This document shows positions 6,798 through 13,888 of a stretch of DNA of 64,000 bases, in pieces (position 1 is the stretch's first letter; each line of letters starts with the position of its first letter). The DNA comes from a virus. The translations under genes were made by a program, and so were the position numbers. The stretch spans positions 1-64,000 of IMG/VR virus record IMGVR_UViG_3300040771_000271. The stretch is one strand, 5' to 3'. The notes under the pieces were generated by a model, which searched no databases, was not told where the DNA came from, and worked only from the letters and a program-made list of their open reading frames with translations.

Positions 6798-7023
6798 CTA
6801 ATTCTTCTAAAGTTACTGTTTTAAATATATTTTCTAACTCTTGTTCTGTCACTTTACCTTTGCTTTCAATGTATTTACCTAAACTGCCTCTTAAAGTGTT
6901 TTGCGCCATTTGTATAGCAGTCATAACATCTCCAAGTTTATCTTTTGAATTTAAAGATAGCTGTGTATTATTAATTTTACCATCATTTGTGACAGTTATT
7001 TTTATTTCATTATTTAATAGCAT
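6790..7023 (-). CDS. hypothetical protein, 77 aa
   Basis: This 77-residue protein begins MLLNNEIKITVTNDGKIN (two short strands), followed by a helical middle (GDVMTAIQMAQNTLRGSLGKYI) and an acidic C-terminal helix. It starts 32 bases after a terminator-like hairpin (7055-7081), so its expression may be attenuated. Function unknown. Confidence 0.6.
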   Translation of the reverse strand: MLLNNEIKITVTNDGKINNTQLSLNSKDKLGDVMTAIQMAQNTLRGSLGKYIESKGKVTEQELENIFKTVTLEELDV

Positions 7024-7054
7024 TGTTTATATTTTATATTGCGATATACGTTTT

Positions 7055-7081
7055 AAAAAAGGGCAGAACCTCCTAACTGCC
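7055..7081 (-). terminator. intrinsic terminator or attenuator, leftward
   Basis: On the minus strand GGCAG (7081-7077) pairs with CTGCC (7066-7062), followed by C and six Ts (plus-strand A-run 7055-7060). It lies in the 104-base gap between the 72- and 77-residue genes. Upstream of it, 7082-7125 contains a further hairpin (GTCT/AGAC around 7100-7113), so the gap may be a folded leader rather than a simple operon end. Confidence 0.65.
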
Positions 7082-7127
7082 AAAGTAATAGTTTACGGTC
7101 TTGGTCTTCCCAGACTTGATAGGGTTT

Positions 7128-7346
7128 TTAATTACACAGAATTTTTAAAAAATTATCTGCTGCTGTATTTGCTAATTCATGCACATCTTCAAATTGATGT
7201 TCAGACTGTTGGGAACTTTGTCTGTAATACTCATCTTTAAAAGCCATTGCAATATTTGCTTGCCAACTAATTCTATAGCCTTCATCTGTTTTTAATGCTT
7301 CTACTAAAACTTGTATTGCATCTTTTAACTTATTATTCATTTTCAC
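7128..7346 (-). CDS. hypothetical protein, 72 aa
   Basis: The 72-residue helical protein begins MKMNNKLKDAIQVLVEALKT, followed by SWQANIAMAFKDEYYRQ and an acidic, His-containing C-terminal half (SEHQFEDVHELANTAADNF). An internal ATG at 7340 is an alternative start. It resembles small helical phage proteins seen with replication genes, but no family is recognised. Confidence 0.6.
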   Translation of the reverse strand: MKMNNKLKDAIQVLVEALKTDEGYRISWQANIAMAFKDEYYRQSSQQSEHQFEDVHELANTAADNFLKILCN

Positions 7347-7359
7347 ACATATTTAATTG

Positions 7360-7647
7360 CTACATCTTTAAGTCTTCTAATAAAGGCTGATTTTCTAACA
7401 TTTCAATCTCTATATTAATAGCTTCAGGGTAACTATTTCCTTTTTGACCTGAAAAATAAATACCTATTAACCCTAAAACTTCATTATCGATATAATGTCT
7501 AAATTTTCCTTGCTGTTTATTTACTTCCCAGTCCATTGAAACGTCATTCCAATCTTCTAATACTAATTCGTGACCACCTTTAATTTTATAATGCAATCTT
7601 ATAAGATTATTGTGACTAAAATTTTTAATAAATTCTCCTAGTTTCAT
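7360..7647 (-). CDS. hypothetical protein, 95 aa
   Basis: This 95-residue protein begins MKLGEFIKNFSHNNLIRLHY and contains LVLEDWNDVSMDWEVNKQ, FRHYIDNEVLGLIGIYF and an acidic end. The phrases about loss of activity seen in phage early genes cannot be tested from sequence. It starts just downstream of a run of four 9-base repeats (7650-7685) that fills the gap to the next gene. Function unknown. Confidence 0.6.
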   Translation of the reverse strand: MKLGEFIKNFSHNNLIRLHYKIKGGHELVLEDWNDVSMDWEVNKQQGKFRHYIDNEVLGLIGIYFSGQKGNSYPEAINIEIEMLENQPLLEDLKM

Positions 7648-7649
7648 AT

Positions 7650-7685
7650 TTTATCTATTTTATCTATTTTATCTATTTTGTCTAT
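7650..7685. repeat. tandem repeat, 4 copies of a 9-base unit
   Basis: TTTATCTAT is repeated three times (7650-7658, 7659-7667, 7668-7676), followed by TTTGTCTAT (7677-7685). On the minus strand it covers the last codons and stop of the 147-residue gene and the leader of the 95-residue gene. A change in copy number would add or remove three residues or alter the spacing to the next start. Confidence 0.8.
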
Positions 7686-8112
7686 CCCTGCACAAAGTGA
7701 TGAACCCTTGTATATCGTCTCGTAAATCGGATACATTAACAAAACTTTCTTTATAAAATGTTCTTTGGTCTAGAAACTCTTTATATTGTTTTGTTGCGGC
7801 GGCAAATTTATCTGCGTTTGTAATTGTTGGAGGTTTTTCATACATAGGTTTTTCCCCATTCTCAAAAACATACTCATCTTTAACCATTGCAATTGCAATC
7901 CTCATTTTAATCGCAGTCGCTCCTTTATCTGATCGGTTCTCACTGTCTCTCAATGTTTTAGTGTGCCAAGGTCTTAAATCTGCTTTCAAGTCTAAAAACC
8001 TTTGTTGATACTCTAAAAGGGTATCTTTATTTGCGTCACCGACAGAAGTGAAGTTTTTAAAAGACTGTCTAGTATTTTCGTACTCCTCTAATATTTCTTC
8101 TAATGGTCTCAT
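7669..8112 (-). CDS. hypothetical protein, 147 aa
   Basis: This 147-residue, highly charged, helical protein begins MRPLEEILEEYENTRQSFKN. A central KADLRPWHTKTLRDSENRSDKG region and AIKMRIAIAMVKDEYVF follow, and DLRDDIQGFITLCRDR lies near the end. It overlaps the upstream 100-residue gene by 4 bases (ATGA type). It has no recognised domain. Its place between the RecA-like and PhoH genes suggests DNA metabolism. Confidence 0.65.
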   Translation of the reverse strand: MRPLEEILEEYENTRQSFKNFTSVGDANKDTLLEYQQRFLDLKADLRPWHTKTLRDSENRSDKGATAIKMRIAIAMVKDEYVFENGEKPMYEKPPTITNADKFAAATKQYKEFLDQRTFYKESFVNVSDLRDDIQGFITLCRDRQNR

Positions 8113-8411
8113 TTAAATTTCTTTTTTGGTTTTTCCTTTTCTAGTGTAAAATATTTTACATTTTGAGGTAGTCTTCTGTGCGGGTGTAATGAGTAATCTA
8201 TAAATGGTACTGTTGGAAAATTCCATGTGTCTACTAACTTGATACATAAATCTCCTTTGTCGTATATACACACTCTCCACTCTTTTCCCGCAGGATACTC
8301 GCACCAACACCATACAACTTGATTTTGCTTTAAATGTTTTTTAGCTTTTGAAAATTCAATATATTTAGGTATTTCTTTTTTACTAAATAACTTTTTAAAA
8401 AATAGTCTCAT
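8109..8411 (-). CDS. hypothetical basic protein, 100 aa
   Basis: This 100-residue basic protein has Lys-rich ends (MRLFFKKLFSKKE and EKPKKKFK), an aromatic/Cys core (VVWCWCEYPAGKEWRVCIYDKG) and a WNFPTVPFIDYSLHPHRR segment. It overlaps the stop of the RecA-like gene by one base and is therefore probably co-translated with it. It might be a recombination accessory or nucleic-acid-binding protein; the family is not recognised. Confidence 0.65.
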   Translation of the reverse strand: MRLFFKKLFSKKEIPKYIEFSKAKKHLKQNQVVWCWCEYPAGKEWRVCIYDKGDLCIKLVDTWNFPTVPFIDYSLHPHRRLPQNVKYFTLEKEKPKKKFK

Positions 8412-9379
8412 TATAACTGCTGTTTTAAAAATTCAAAGTCTTCAGGATTTGCTTTTAAATGGTCTATAAATTTGTCAACTCCTTGTATAGAAATCTCTTC
8501 TGCACCTACATTTGGAAATTTAATCCAAGCTCCTCCTTGTTTAACTACCTCTGTTTCTATAAATACTCTTGCGTATTCATCAATCTTATTAAAACCTCCA
8601 TCATTATAAAAGTTAACTTTAAAAGCTTCAGACCCATCATAAGCACTGTTTTTAGATTTCTTTACTCTGACTTCTATAGTGTGTCCTATAACGTTTTTAT
8701 CTCCGTCTTTAATTAACTCTTTCTTAGTCATATCTAAAGTAGTGTTAGACATTGTTTTCTGCCATTCTCCAGCTGGGAGTACTCTAGGGTCTCCCATAGC
8801 TCCAGGATTTAGTTTATAGCTTGTTAAACCTATAATACAAATATCTCTTGATGAAGCATACCCTTCAATAATTGGCATACGACCCGTATAACGTTTTGCA
8901 GCATTACCTATAGAATTTTCTATGGCAGATTTAGCTTCAATAGCTGCGGCAGTAAAAATTGGAATAGAGTCCATAATAATTATCCCTACATCTTCAGACT
9001 GAGCAAAAAGTTCAGCTTCGTCTAACATATTTTCTAAATTTCTTCCAACAATGTGTACAAATTTATCTTTTGGAATACCCATTCTTTCAAAATAACTTTC
9101 ATTTAAAGTTCTTTCTCCGTCAAAATAAACAGCTACTTTACCTCTTCTTTCAATAGTATCTTTACAAGCAAGAAGAGAAATAGAACTTTTACCTACACCT
9201 CCAGAAGCAATTATCGTATTATAACCTCCATTCATAAAACCTCCTCCTGTTAAATAATCTAGATAAGGACTTCCTGTTGAAGTAGTTGTTCTTACAATTT
9301 TTGTATCTCCTAAAATTGAAACTTTATCCTCTTCTTTTTTATTCTTATTTAATTTTTTTAGTACGTCTTGTAAATTCAT
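8411..9379 (-). CDS. RecA/UvsX-like recombinase
   Basis: The 322-residue protein is a RecA-type ATPase. Walker A is ASGGVGKSS (58-66), a core AVYFDGERTLNE follows with GIPKDKFVHI, Walker B is VGIIIMDSIP (about 136-145), then come loop segments (RMPIIEGYASSRDICIIGL) and GHTIEVRVKKSKNSAY near the C-terminal DNA-binding part. It would form filaments on ssDNA and drive strand exchange and recombination-dependent replication. It is shorter than host RecA (about 350) and closer in layout to phage UvsX-type proteins. The HNH-like gene upstream overlaps its start by 4 bases. Confidence 0.92.
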   Translation of the reverse strand: MNLQDVLKKLNKNKKEEDKVSILGDTKIVRTTTSTGSPYLDYLTGGGFMNGGYNTIIASGGVGKSSISLLACKDTIERRGKVAVYFDGERTLNESYFERMGIPKDKFVHIVGRNLENMLDEAELFAQSEDVGIIIMDSIPIFTAAAIEAKSAIENSIGNAAKRYTGRMPIIEGYASSRDICIIGLTSYKLNPGAMGDPRVLPAGEWQKTMSNTTLDMTKKELIKDGDKNVIGHTIEVRVKKSKNSAYDGSEAFKVNFYNDGGFNKIDEYARVFIETEVVKQGGAWIKFPNVGAEEISIQGVDKFIDHLKANPEDFEFLKQQL

Positions 9380-9756
9380 TCGTAAAGGTCTCTATGTTTA
9401 TAATTTATTTTTTCTGTTATTTCTTCTTCTAGTTGTTTAAATATCTCCTGTACTTTTAGATATATTTTCATTTCTTTAACTTTTTCTTGTGGATAATTAT
9501 CAAAGTTATAGTGACAATTGTTAATACTATAAATTCCACACAAGTACAAAACATTTAAGTCAGAGCATATTACTGATTTAAAATACTGTTTTGGTAGTAT
9601 GTGTGCTATCTCGGTAGCATTTCCTTTAAGCTGTTCTCCACAATTCTCACAATATTTTGTTTTTGCAATCTCAATATGCTTTTTAAAAAATTCTGGTAGA
9701 CAATCTCTTTCAGTTTTACGTTTCTCTAATCCTTTTTTTGAGTACTTTCTTATCAT
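9376..9756 (-). CDS. HNH/zinc-finger nuclease-like protein
   Basis: The chosen start is ATG 9754-9756, giving 126 residues (MIRKYSKKGLEKRK...). An upstream in-frame TTG (9771) is unlikely because it lies inside the -7 promoter box. A CENCG zinc knuckle is followed by EIAHILPKQYF (the His of an HNH-type beta-beta-metal motif), a second Cys cluster with NCHYNFDN, and a Lys/Glu-rich helical tail. It resembles NinG/HNH-type nucleases encoded next to phage recombinases, and its stop overlaps the RecA-like start. A junction-processing or nicking role is inferred. Its mRNA appears leaderless. Confidence 0.65.
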   Translation of the reverse strand: MIRKYSKKGLEKRKTERDCLPEFFKKHIEIAKTKYCENCGEQLKGNATEIAHILPKQYFKSVICSDLNVLYLCGIYSINNCHYNFDNYPQEKVKEMKIYLKVQEIFKQLEEEITEKINYKHRDLYE

Positions 9757-9760
9757 TATA

Positions 9761-9796
9761 CAAATATACAATTAATATTTTAATTATGCAAATTTA
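9761..9796 (-). promoter_or_regulatory. early promoter, leftward, for the HNH-like/RecA-like unit
   Basis: On the minus strand, -33 box TAAATTTG (9789-9796), 20 bases, and -7 box TATATTTG (9761-9768). The ATG of the HNH-like gene begins 5 bases after the -7 box, so transcription should start at or next to the ATG itself. Confidence 0.85.
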
Positions 9797-9807
9797 TTTT
9801 TCTGTTT

Positions 9808-10110
9808 TTATTCTTTTTTTGCCAAAAATAAATTTAAAACATCTTCTATTTTAACATAGTAATTATCATATTTTTCTAGTTGTAATAATTTAAATATCAA
9901 GTAATCTATTTTCTGTTTAACTTGTTGCTCTATAGAGTAGGGATTTATTTCTACGTGTGATTGATGAATTGTTTTATACTTTTCTACGTCAAAACCTATT
10001 TTTATAGATTCTTTATAACCATCTACTAATTCCTGAGTTCTTGGAGAACATATCATATTATTCCCATTACAACCTACATATCCACATCTAGTACATTTCG
10101 CTGCTATCAT
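9808..10110 (-). CDS. zinc-ribbon-containing hypothetical protein, 100 aa
   Basis: The 100-residue protein has an N-terminal Cys cluster (AKCTRCGYVGCNG, with another Cys at MICSPR), which could bind zinc. A helical body follows (ELVDGYKESIKIGF, IEQQVKQKIDYLIFKLLQLEKY), ending NLFLAKKE. It lies immediately upstream of the promoter for the HNH-like/RecA-like unit. Small zinc-ribbon proteins in phage early regions often touch nucleic acid or RNA polymerase, but there is no direct evidence here. Confidence 0.65.
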   Translation of the reverse strand: MIAAKCTRCGYVGCNGNNMICSPRTQELVDGYKESIKIGFDVEKYKTIHQSHVEINPYSIEQQVKQKIDYLIFKLLQLEKYDNYYVKIEDVLNLFLAKKE

Positions 10111-10261
10111 TTTCTATATTTTTAATTTTTAAGTAGTTTTGTACAATCTTTGAAAACTCACAAATAGGTTGGTAATCTAATACATCAATTTCATCTAATA
10201 TTTTAAAAGAACCAAATGTAGCTTTTATATTTTCTAATTCTATGTAGTCGTACCATTCCAT
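10088..10261 (-). CDS. small hypothetical protein, 57 aa
   Basis: The frame runs from ATG 10259-10261 to TAG 10088-10090 on the minus strand and encodes 57 residues beginning MEWYDYIELENIKATFGSFK. It has a TFGSF-type turn and a helical end (FSKIVQNYLKIKNI). It overlaps both neighbours (22 bases with the gene before it, 23 with the gene after), in line with the rest of the operon. It is one of the few genes here ending in TAG, which argues that TAG is a true stop in this phage. Function unknown. Confidence 0.6.
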   Translation of the reverse strand: MEWYDYIELENIKATFGSFKILDEIDVLDYQPICEFSKIVQNYLKIKNIENDSSEMY

Positions 10262-10515
10262 TGTGTATTGTATTTGTTTATTATATCTTCTTGTTCGGGA
10301 ATTTCAAAGTCTAAATTTTCTCCTGCTAGTTCTATTCTCACTTCTTCTTTCATTTCTTTTTCGGCGATTTTATCTGATAAATCTTTTTTAGCTTTTCTAA
10401 ACTCTCCCCAATCATTATTTAATCTATCAAAAAGGTTCCCTAAGTCTGTAGGTAGTTCTTCTAATAAACCATTGTTATATTTACCTTTGTTTTTATGTTT
10501 ATAAGTATTTGACAT
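10240..10515 (-). CDS. hypothetical protein, 91 aa
   Basis: This 91-residue, highly charged protein begins MSNTYKHKNKGKYNNG, followed by a helical coiled-coil-like segment (DRLNNDWGEFRKAKKDLSDK, AEKEMKEEVRIELAG) and an acidic end. It is separated by 2 bases from the next gene upstream. Family not recognised. Confidence 0.6.
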   Translation of the reverse strand: MSNTYKHKNKGKYNNGLLEELPTDLGNLFDRLNNDWGEFRKAKKDLSDKIAEKEMKEEVRIELAGENLDFEIPEQEDIINKYNTQWNGTTT

Positions 10516-10517
10516 AA

Positions 10518-10796
10518 TTATCTAGATATAGCTTCATCAAAAATATATTCCATTTTTTCAATCATCTGCTTTTTTAAATCTTTTAAAACAGTTAATGGGT
10601 TTTGGTTATGAAAATACATTTGGTCAACTTCTGTATTTTTAAGAAGTTCAAAACCTTCTTTTTTATAAACTCTCCCCATTAAATCAGCTACAATTTTTTC
10701 TCTATCAAATTTATCTTCTGTTGTAACTTTTAATCTAATATTTATATACCCGTCATCAGATATAAAAAAATCTTGAGTTATTATCTTTTTTTCCAT
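10518..10796 (-). CDS. hypothetical protein, 92 aa
   Basis: The 92-residue protein begins with a strand-rich half (MEKKIITQDFFISDDGYINI, RLKVTTEDKFDREKIV), followed by YFHNQNPLTVLKDLKKQMIEKMEYIF, which is helical. It lies 6 bases downstream of the SF2 helicase gene and is presumably coupled to it. It has no recognised domain; an accessory role for the helicase is only suggested by position. Confidence 0.6.
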   Translation of the reverse strand: MEKKIITQDFFISDDGYINIRLKVTTEDKFDREKIVADLMGRVYKKEGFELLKNTEVDQMYFHNQNPLTVLKDLKKQMIEKMEYIFDEAISR

Positions 10797-10802
10797 TTTG
10801 TT

Positions 10803-12194
10803 TTATTTTTTATTCCAAATTAAATTTAATTGTCTTTCTAACTCTTTATTTGAATGTTTAAATCCACAGTCATATAAATACTTTAAGTAATGTCTTTTTC
10901 TGTAGTACAAATATTTTATACTATAATTTTGATTTACACCGAAATCTAACTTCTCTGTTCCTGGATTATACTCTCCAAATACATACTCTATATTTATTTT
11001 CCCGCCGTTTCTAAGATAGTCTTTAGTAATTTTTTTATCCAAACCTAAAGGTACATCTGTTATGATTTCATCACCTTTAAATAATCCCCATCCATACCCT
11101 TGTATGTAATCATAATTTAGATTATGTACGTGACCATGTCTTTGATAATTACCTACGAAGTCTATAATTCTACCTTCTTTTTTATCTTTATGTTTGCGGA
11201 CAATTCTGCCAATTTTTTGAATATAAATTCTTATTGAATTACTAGCTGTACAATCTATAAGGTTTATCATTGTGTCCTTATCAAATCCTACTAGTAAAGC
11301 CCCAACATTTATCATAACTTTATAATTACCACCTTTAAATCCATCAACATTTTCTTTTCTTATTTTTTTATTCATCTTAGAGTGAACAAAAACTGAATTA
11401 GGAATTAATAATTGTAATTCTTCTGCATCATAAATACTTGGCACAAAAACTATAGCATCTTCTCCTTTAGGTAAACGGCTTAAAAAATTTACAACTTTAT
11501 CTTTTAATTTACAAGCTTCATAAAACGATTTCTGAGACTCTTCTGTAAATTCTGAGCCCCATTTATTAAGTTCAAGTAAATCTTTCTTAGAAGCATCAAA
11601 AAGGTCAAAATACTTGATGTCTGACCAATACTTATTAGCCACCATATAATTAATATCTACAACTTTACATATTTCGTTAAAATATGCTCCTTTTACTTGA
11701 GTCATAATTCTTGAAACACTACCATCTAAAGTGTTTTCCATGTATATTGCAGAACCTGTTAAGCCTAAAACTGATTTTACTTTTAATTTTTTAAGTAGTT
11801 TAATTAACTCTGAAGTTGGCTTACTTGCATGGTCACACTCATCAACTATTACGTACTTTATATTTAACTCTCTAAATACTTCATAAGTTATAGATTTTGG
11901 AGTGCCATATATTAAATTTCCTTCTGTTTCTTTTCTTTTCGCCGAAGCAGAGTAAACAGAAGGATAAATACCAAAACTCTCTATTTTTTGAAGGTTCTGC
12001 TCAAGAATTTCAACATTTGGAGAAAGAACTAAAGTTTTACCATCTGTTAATCTTTTTGAAATCTCAGCAATTATTAAACTTTTTCCAGATGAAGTTGCCG
12101 CAATTAAAACAGCTCTCCTTCCTTTTTTATCTGTTAAAACTTCTAGTCCTGCTGTTATACAGTCTTCTTGGTAATGTCTTGGTTTGTAAACCAT
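10803..12194 (-). CDS. SF2 DNA helicase (DEAD/DEAH-like, UvsW/RecG-like family)
   Basis: The 463-residue protein has full SF2 motifs: Q-like RHYQEDCI (6-13), motif I IAATSSGKS (31-39), Ia LVLSPNVEIL, II VDECDH (117-122), III GLTGSAIYM, IV AIVFVPS with VHSKMNKKIR, V VMINVGALLVGFD, and VI YIQKIGRIVRKHKDK. The motif II DECD and the layout match phage DEAD-like helicases that unwind branched DNA or remodel recombination intermediates. It sits between the primase and recombinase genes, consistent with a replication/recombination role. The last 100 residues are family-specific and contain no recognised domain. Confidence 0.9.
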   Translation of the reverse strand: MVYKPRHYQEDCITAGLEVLTDKKGRRAVLIAATSSGKSLIIAEISKRLTDGKTLVLSPNVEILEQNLQKIESFGIYPSVYSASAKRKETEGNLIYGTPKSITYEVFRELNIKYVIVDECDHASKPTSELIKLLKKLKVKSVLGLTGSAIYMENTLDGSVSRIMTQVKGAYFNEICKVVDINYMVANKYWSDIKYFDLFDASKKDLLELNKWGSEFTEESQKSFYEACKLKDKVVNFLSRLPKGEDAIVFVPSIYDAEELQLLIPNSVFVHSKMNKKIRKENVDGFKGGNYKVMINVGALLVGFDKDTMINLIDCTASNSIRIYIQKIGRIVRKHKDKKEGRIIDFVGNYQRHGHVHNLNYDYIQGYGWGLFKGDEIITDVPLGLDKKITKDYLRNGGKINIEYVFGEYNPGTEKLDFGVNQNYSIKYLYYRKRHYLKYLYDCGFKHSNKELERQLNLIWNKK

Positions 12195-12196
12195 AC

Positions 12197-12460
12197 TTAA
12201 ATATTTTTAAAGTTTATTCCATCTTTAAGATATTTGATAGTCAAATCACCTTTGTTTTTTTTATTCTTTAAACTTGAATGTATCTCTCTGTACTGTTTTT
12301 CAACTTGGTTGGCATAATTATTTTCATCCCCCGCCACAACTATGTAAGTTGTATCTATAAGACTTTCATAGGTTGTTATTATTGTAGAAGGTAATTGAGA
12401 AGCATATTCTTTTACATCTCCTACTATTTCTATAAAATAAACTGGTCTTTCTATTATCAT
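12197..12460 (-). CDS. hypothetical protein, 87 aa
   Basis: The start chosen is ATG 12458-12460 (MIIERPVYFIEIVGDVKEY). The longer frame beginning with TTG at 12487 would run through the promoter's -7 box. The protein has strands (VYFIEIVGDV, STIITTYESLIDTTYIVVAGD) and a helix (NYANQVEKQYREIHSSLKNK). It is the first gene of a unit with the SF2 helicase, starting about 12 bases after the predicted transcription start. Family not recognised. Confidence 0.6.
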   Translation of the reverse strand: MIIERPVYFIEIVGDVKEYASQLPSTIITTYESLIDTTYIVVAGDENNYANQVEKQYREIHSSLKNKKNKGDLTIKYLKDGINFKNI

Positions 12461-12476
12461 AATATTTTTTATTATA

Positions 12477-12512
12477 CAAATATACAAAATTAAAACTTAC
12501 TACACAAATTTA
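12477..12512 (-). promoter_or_regulatory. early promoter, leftward, embedded in the 3' end of the primase gene
   Basis: On the minus strand, -33 box TAAATTTG (12505-12512), 20 bases, and -7 box TATATTTG (12477-12484). The -33 box lies inside the last codons of the primase-like gene. It would drive the helicase, small proteins and zinc-ribbon gene down to the next unit at 9796. Confidence 0.8.
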
Positions 12513-13668
12513 AATCCTTTATTTTTTCTTTATATAAAGGGTAATATTTTTCAATCGTCTTTTTGTTTTTACAACTTATAGTTGTTAGTTTTAACTGTGT
12601 TATTTTACCAAGTTTAGTAAAATCCCAATTATTAATAAAGTATAGAAGCTCACTTTTTGTTTTATCAACCTTATCTTTACCAATAGCTTTCATATTTTCT
12701 TGTCTTCTTTGAGTAGTTGTCAATTCATAATCAGGATTATAAATAAATCTTCTAAATTCATTAGGATATAATTTTATATTCTCTATTCTAAAAACAGAAT
12801 CTAAAATAGACCTTATTTCGTCCTCTCTTAATTTTGGCTTAAATTTAGCTATATTTATAGCTTCTAAATAACTATAAATTATATTTTTTTCTACTTGTGG
12901 GTTTAAACCTTTTATAAAATAACATATTTTATTCATTGTTGTATTTCTATGACCATCTTCTACATCTTTAAAAGGTGTCATAAGTTTTATATACCCTAAT
13001 TTTTCTTTGCCATAATCTTTATATAGTTCTCCATTAAAATCAATATCTTTAGTAACTTCCCAAAAGTTATCTTTTATTATTTTACCCCCATTACAATCGT
13101 TACTAATTATATTATAATGTTTAGTATTGTAGTGGGGGTTTTTTAGCACTCCACTTTCATACAGAAAATAAGTATGTTCAGGATTATAATAAGCCTCTTT
13201 GTCATAGCTGATAACGGTTAATCTATCTTTAGATATAGCATCTGTATCTAGTTTAATATCTAATTCTTGAGCAACTGACTGAGTTATTTTTGATACATTT
13301 TCAGAAGTAACACCTATCACACCAACAATTATACTAAAACCCTTGTTTGATATAGATTTACAATAAAAAACAACAGATGGATGGTCTAAATTTATGTTAT
13401 CTACATTATCAATATCTAAATATAAATAACCTGTAGGACTTCCAATATTTTTATTGGAAATATAACCTCTAAAATTAAATGCTGTTGTAAAACAAGGGAG
13501 GGTTCTTTTTATATCATCATATTCTTTTGATTTTCTAGGTAGGTTTCTTATTTCCGAAACCTTATTTAAAAAATCAGAAGAGGGATTTCTAATTCTTTCA
13601 ATTAAGGAATCTAAAGTTAAAGATTCTATAATTTTTCTTTTTTCCCAATTTTCTACTATTTGAAACAT
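12490..13668 (-). CDS. VirE/BT4734-like N-terminal domain primase-helicase-type protein with PriCT-like C-terminus
   Basis: The 392-residue protein has an N-terminal BT4734/VirE_N-type domain: a YLYLDIDNVD strand with two Asp (85, 87), then VVFYCKSISNKGFSIIVGV and DAISKDRLTVISYD. These fit the metal-binding and basic motifs of an archaeo-eukaryotic-primase-like fold. Further on is a PriCT-like helical segment (LMTPFKDVEDGHRNTTMNKI to DEIRSILDSVFRI, about residues 235-300). The basic C-terminus ends KIKDLNLCSKF. It would synthesise primers or act as replication initiator. No helicase core is present, so it is the primase part only. A structured leader precedes its start. Confidence 0.7.
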   Translation of the reverse strand: MFQIVENWEKRKIIESLTLDSLIERIRNPSSDFLNKVSEIRNLPRKSKEYDDIKRTLPCFTTAFNFRGYISNKNIGSPTGYLYLDIDNVDNINLDHPSVVFYCKSISNKGFSIIVGVIGVTSENVSKITQSVAQELDIKLDTDAISKDRLTVISYDKEAYYNPEHTYFLYESGVLKNPHYNTKHYNIISNDCNGGKIIKDNFWEVTKDIDFNGELYKDYGKEKLGYIKLMTPFKDVEDGHRNTTMNKICYFIKGLNPQVEKNIIYSYLEAINIAKFKPKLREDEIRSILDSVFRIENIKLYPNEFRRFIYNPDYELTTTQRRQENMKAIGKDKVDKTKSELLYFINNWDFTKLGKITQLKLTTISCKNKKTIEKYYPLYKEKIKDLNLCSKF

Positions 13669-13699
13669 ATATTAAAAATAAAAAACCCTAAATAAAAAA

Positions 13700-13787
13700 T
13701 AAAACATCCAAGGTGGAAACCAATGTTTTAAATTCTATAAAGGGTTAAATCTTTAATAATATTTTGTTTTATTTCAGGGTTTCCACA
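13700..13787 (-). promoter_or_regulatory. candidate attenuator-type leader upstream of the primase gene
   Basis: On the minus strand GTGGAAACC (13786-13778) can pair with GGTTTCCAC (13721-13713), a perfect 9-bp stem. The second arm also lies in the loop of a competing 7-bp hairpin AAAACAT/ATGTTTT (13729-13723 with 13707-13701), which is followed by a T-rich run. The two folds exclude each other or form a pseudoknot. The element is 33 to 118 bases upstream of the primase start and downstream of tRNA-Asn in the same transcript. Confidence 0.5.
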
Positions 13788-13814
13788 TCTGCTTTAAACT
13801 ATGATAAAATTTTG

Positions 13815-13888
13815 CTGATTTGAAAGGACTCGAACCTTTAACCTAACGATTAACAGTCGTTTGCACTAACCAATTGTGCTACAAATCA
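13815..13888 (-). tRNA. tRNA-Asn (anticodon GTT)
   Basis: A complete 74-nt cloverleaf lies on the minus strand: acceptor TGATTTG/CAAATCA (7 bp perfect), D arm with AATTGGTTAGT, anticodon stem AACGA/TCGTT enclosing CTGTTAA (anticodon GTT), T arm AAAGG-TTCGAGT-CCTTT, discriminator G. CCA is not encoded. Asn AAC/AAT codons are very common in the AT-rich late genes, so the tRNA fits translational support. Confidence 0.93.

Noticed and set aside
7055-7127. Possible degenerate tRNA in the gap before the 77-residue gene
   Set aside because: No D-loop or T-loop consensus and no cloverleaf can be drawn; the hairpin with T-run explains the sequence better.
8113-8313. A second 66-residue frame on the minus strand within the 100-residue gene
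   Set aside because: It overlaps the better-supported gene at 8109-8411 completely, has no start context of its own, and its sequence looks like a frame shadow.
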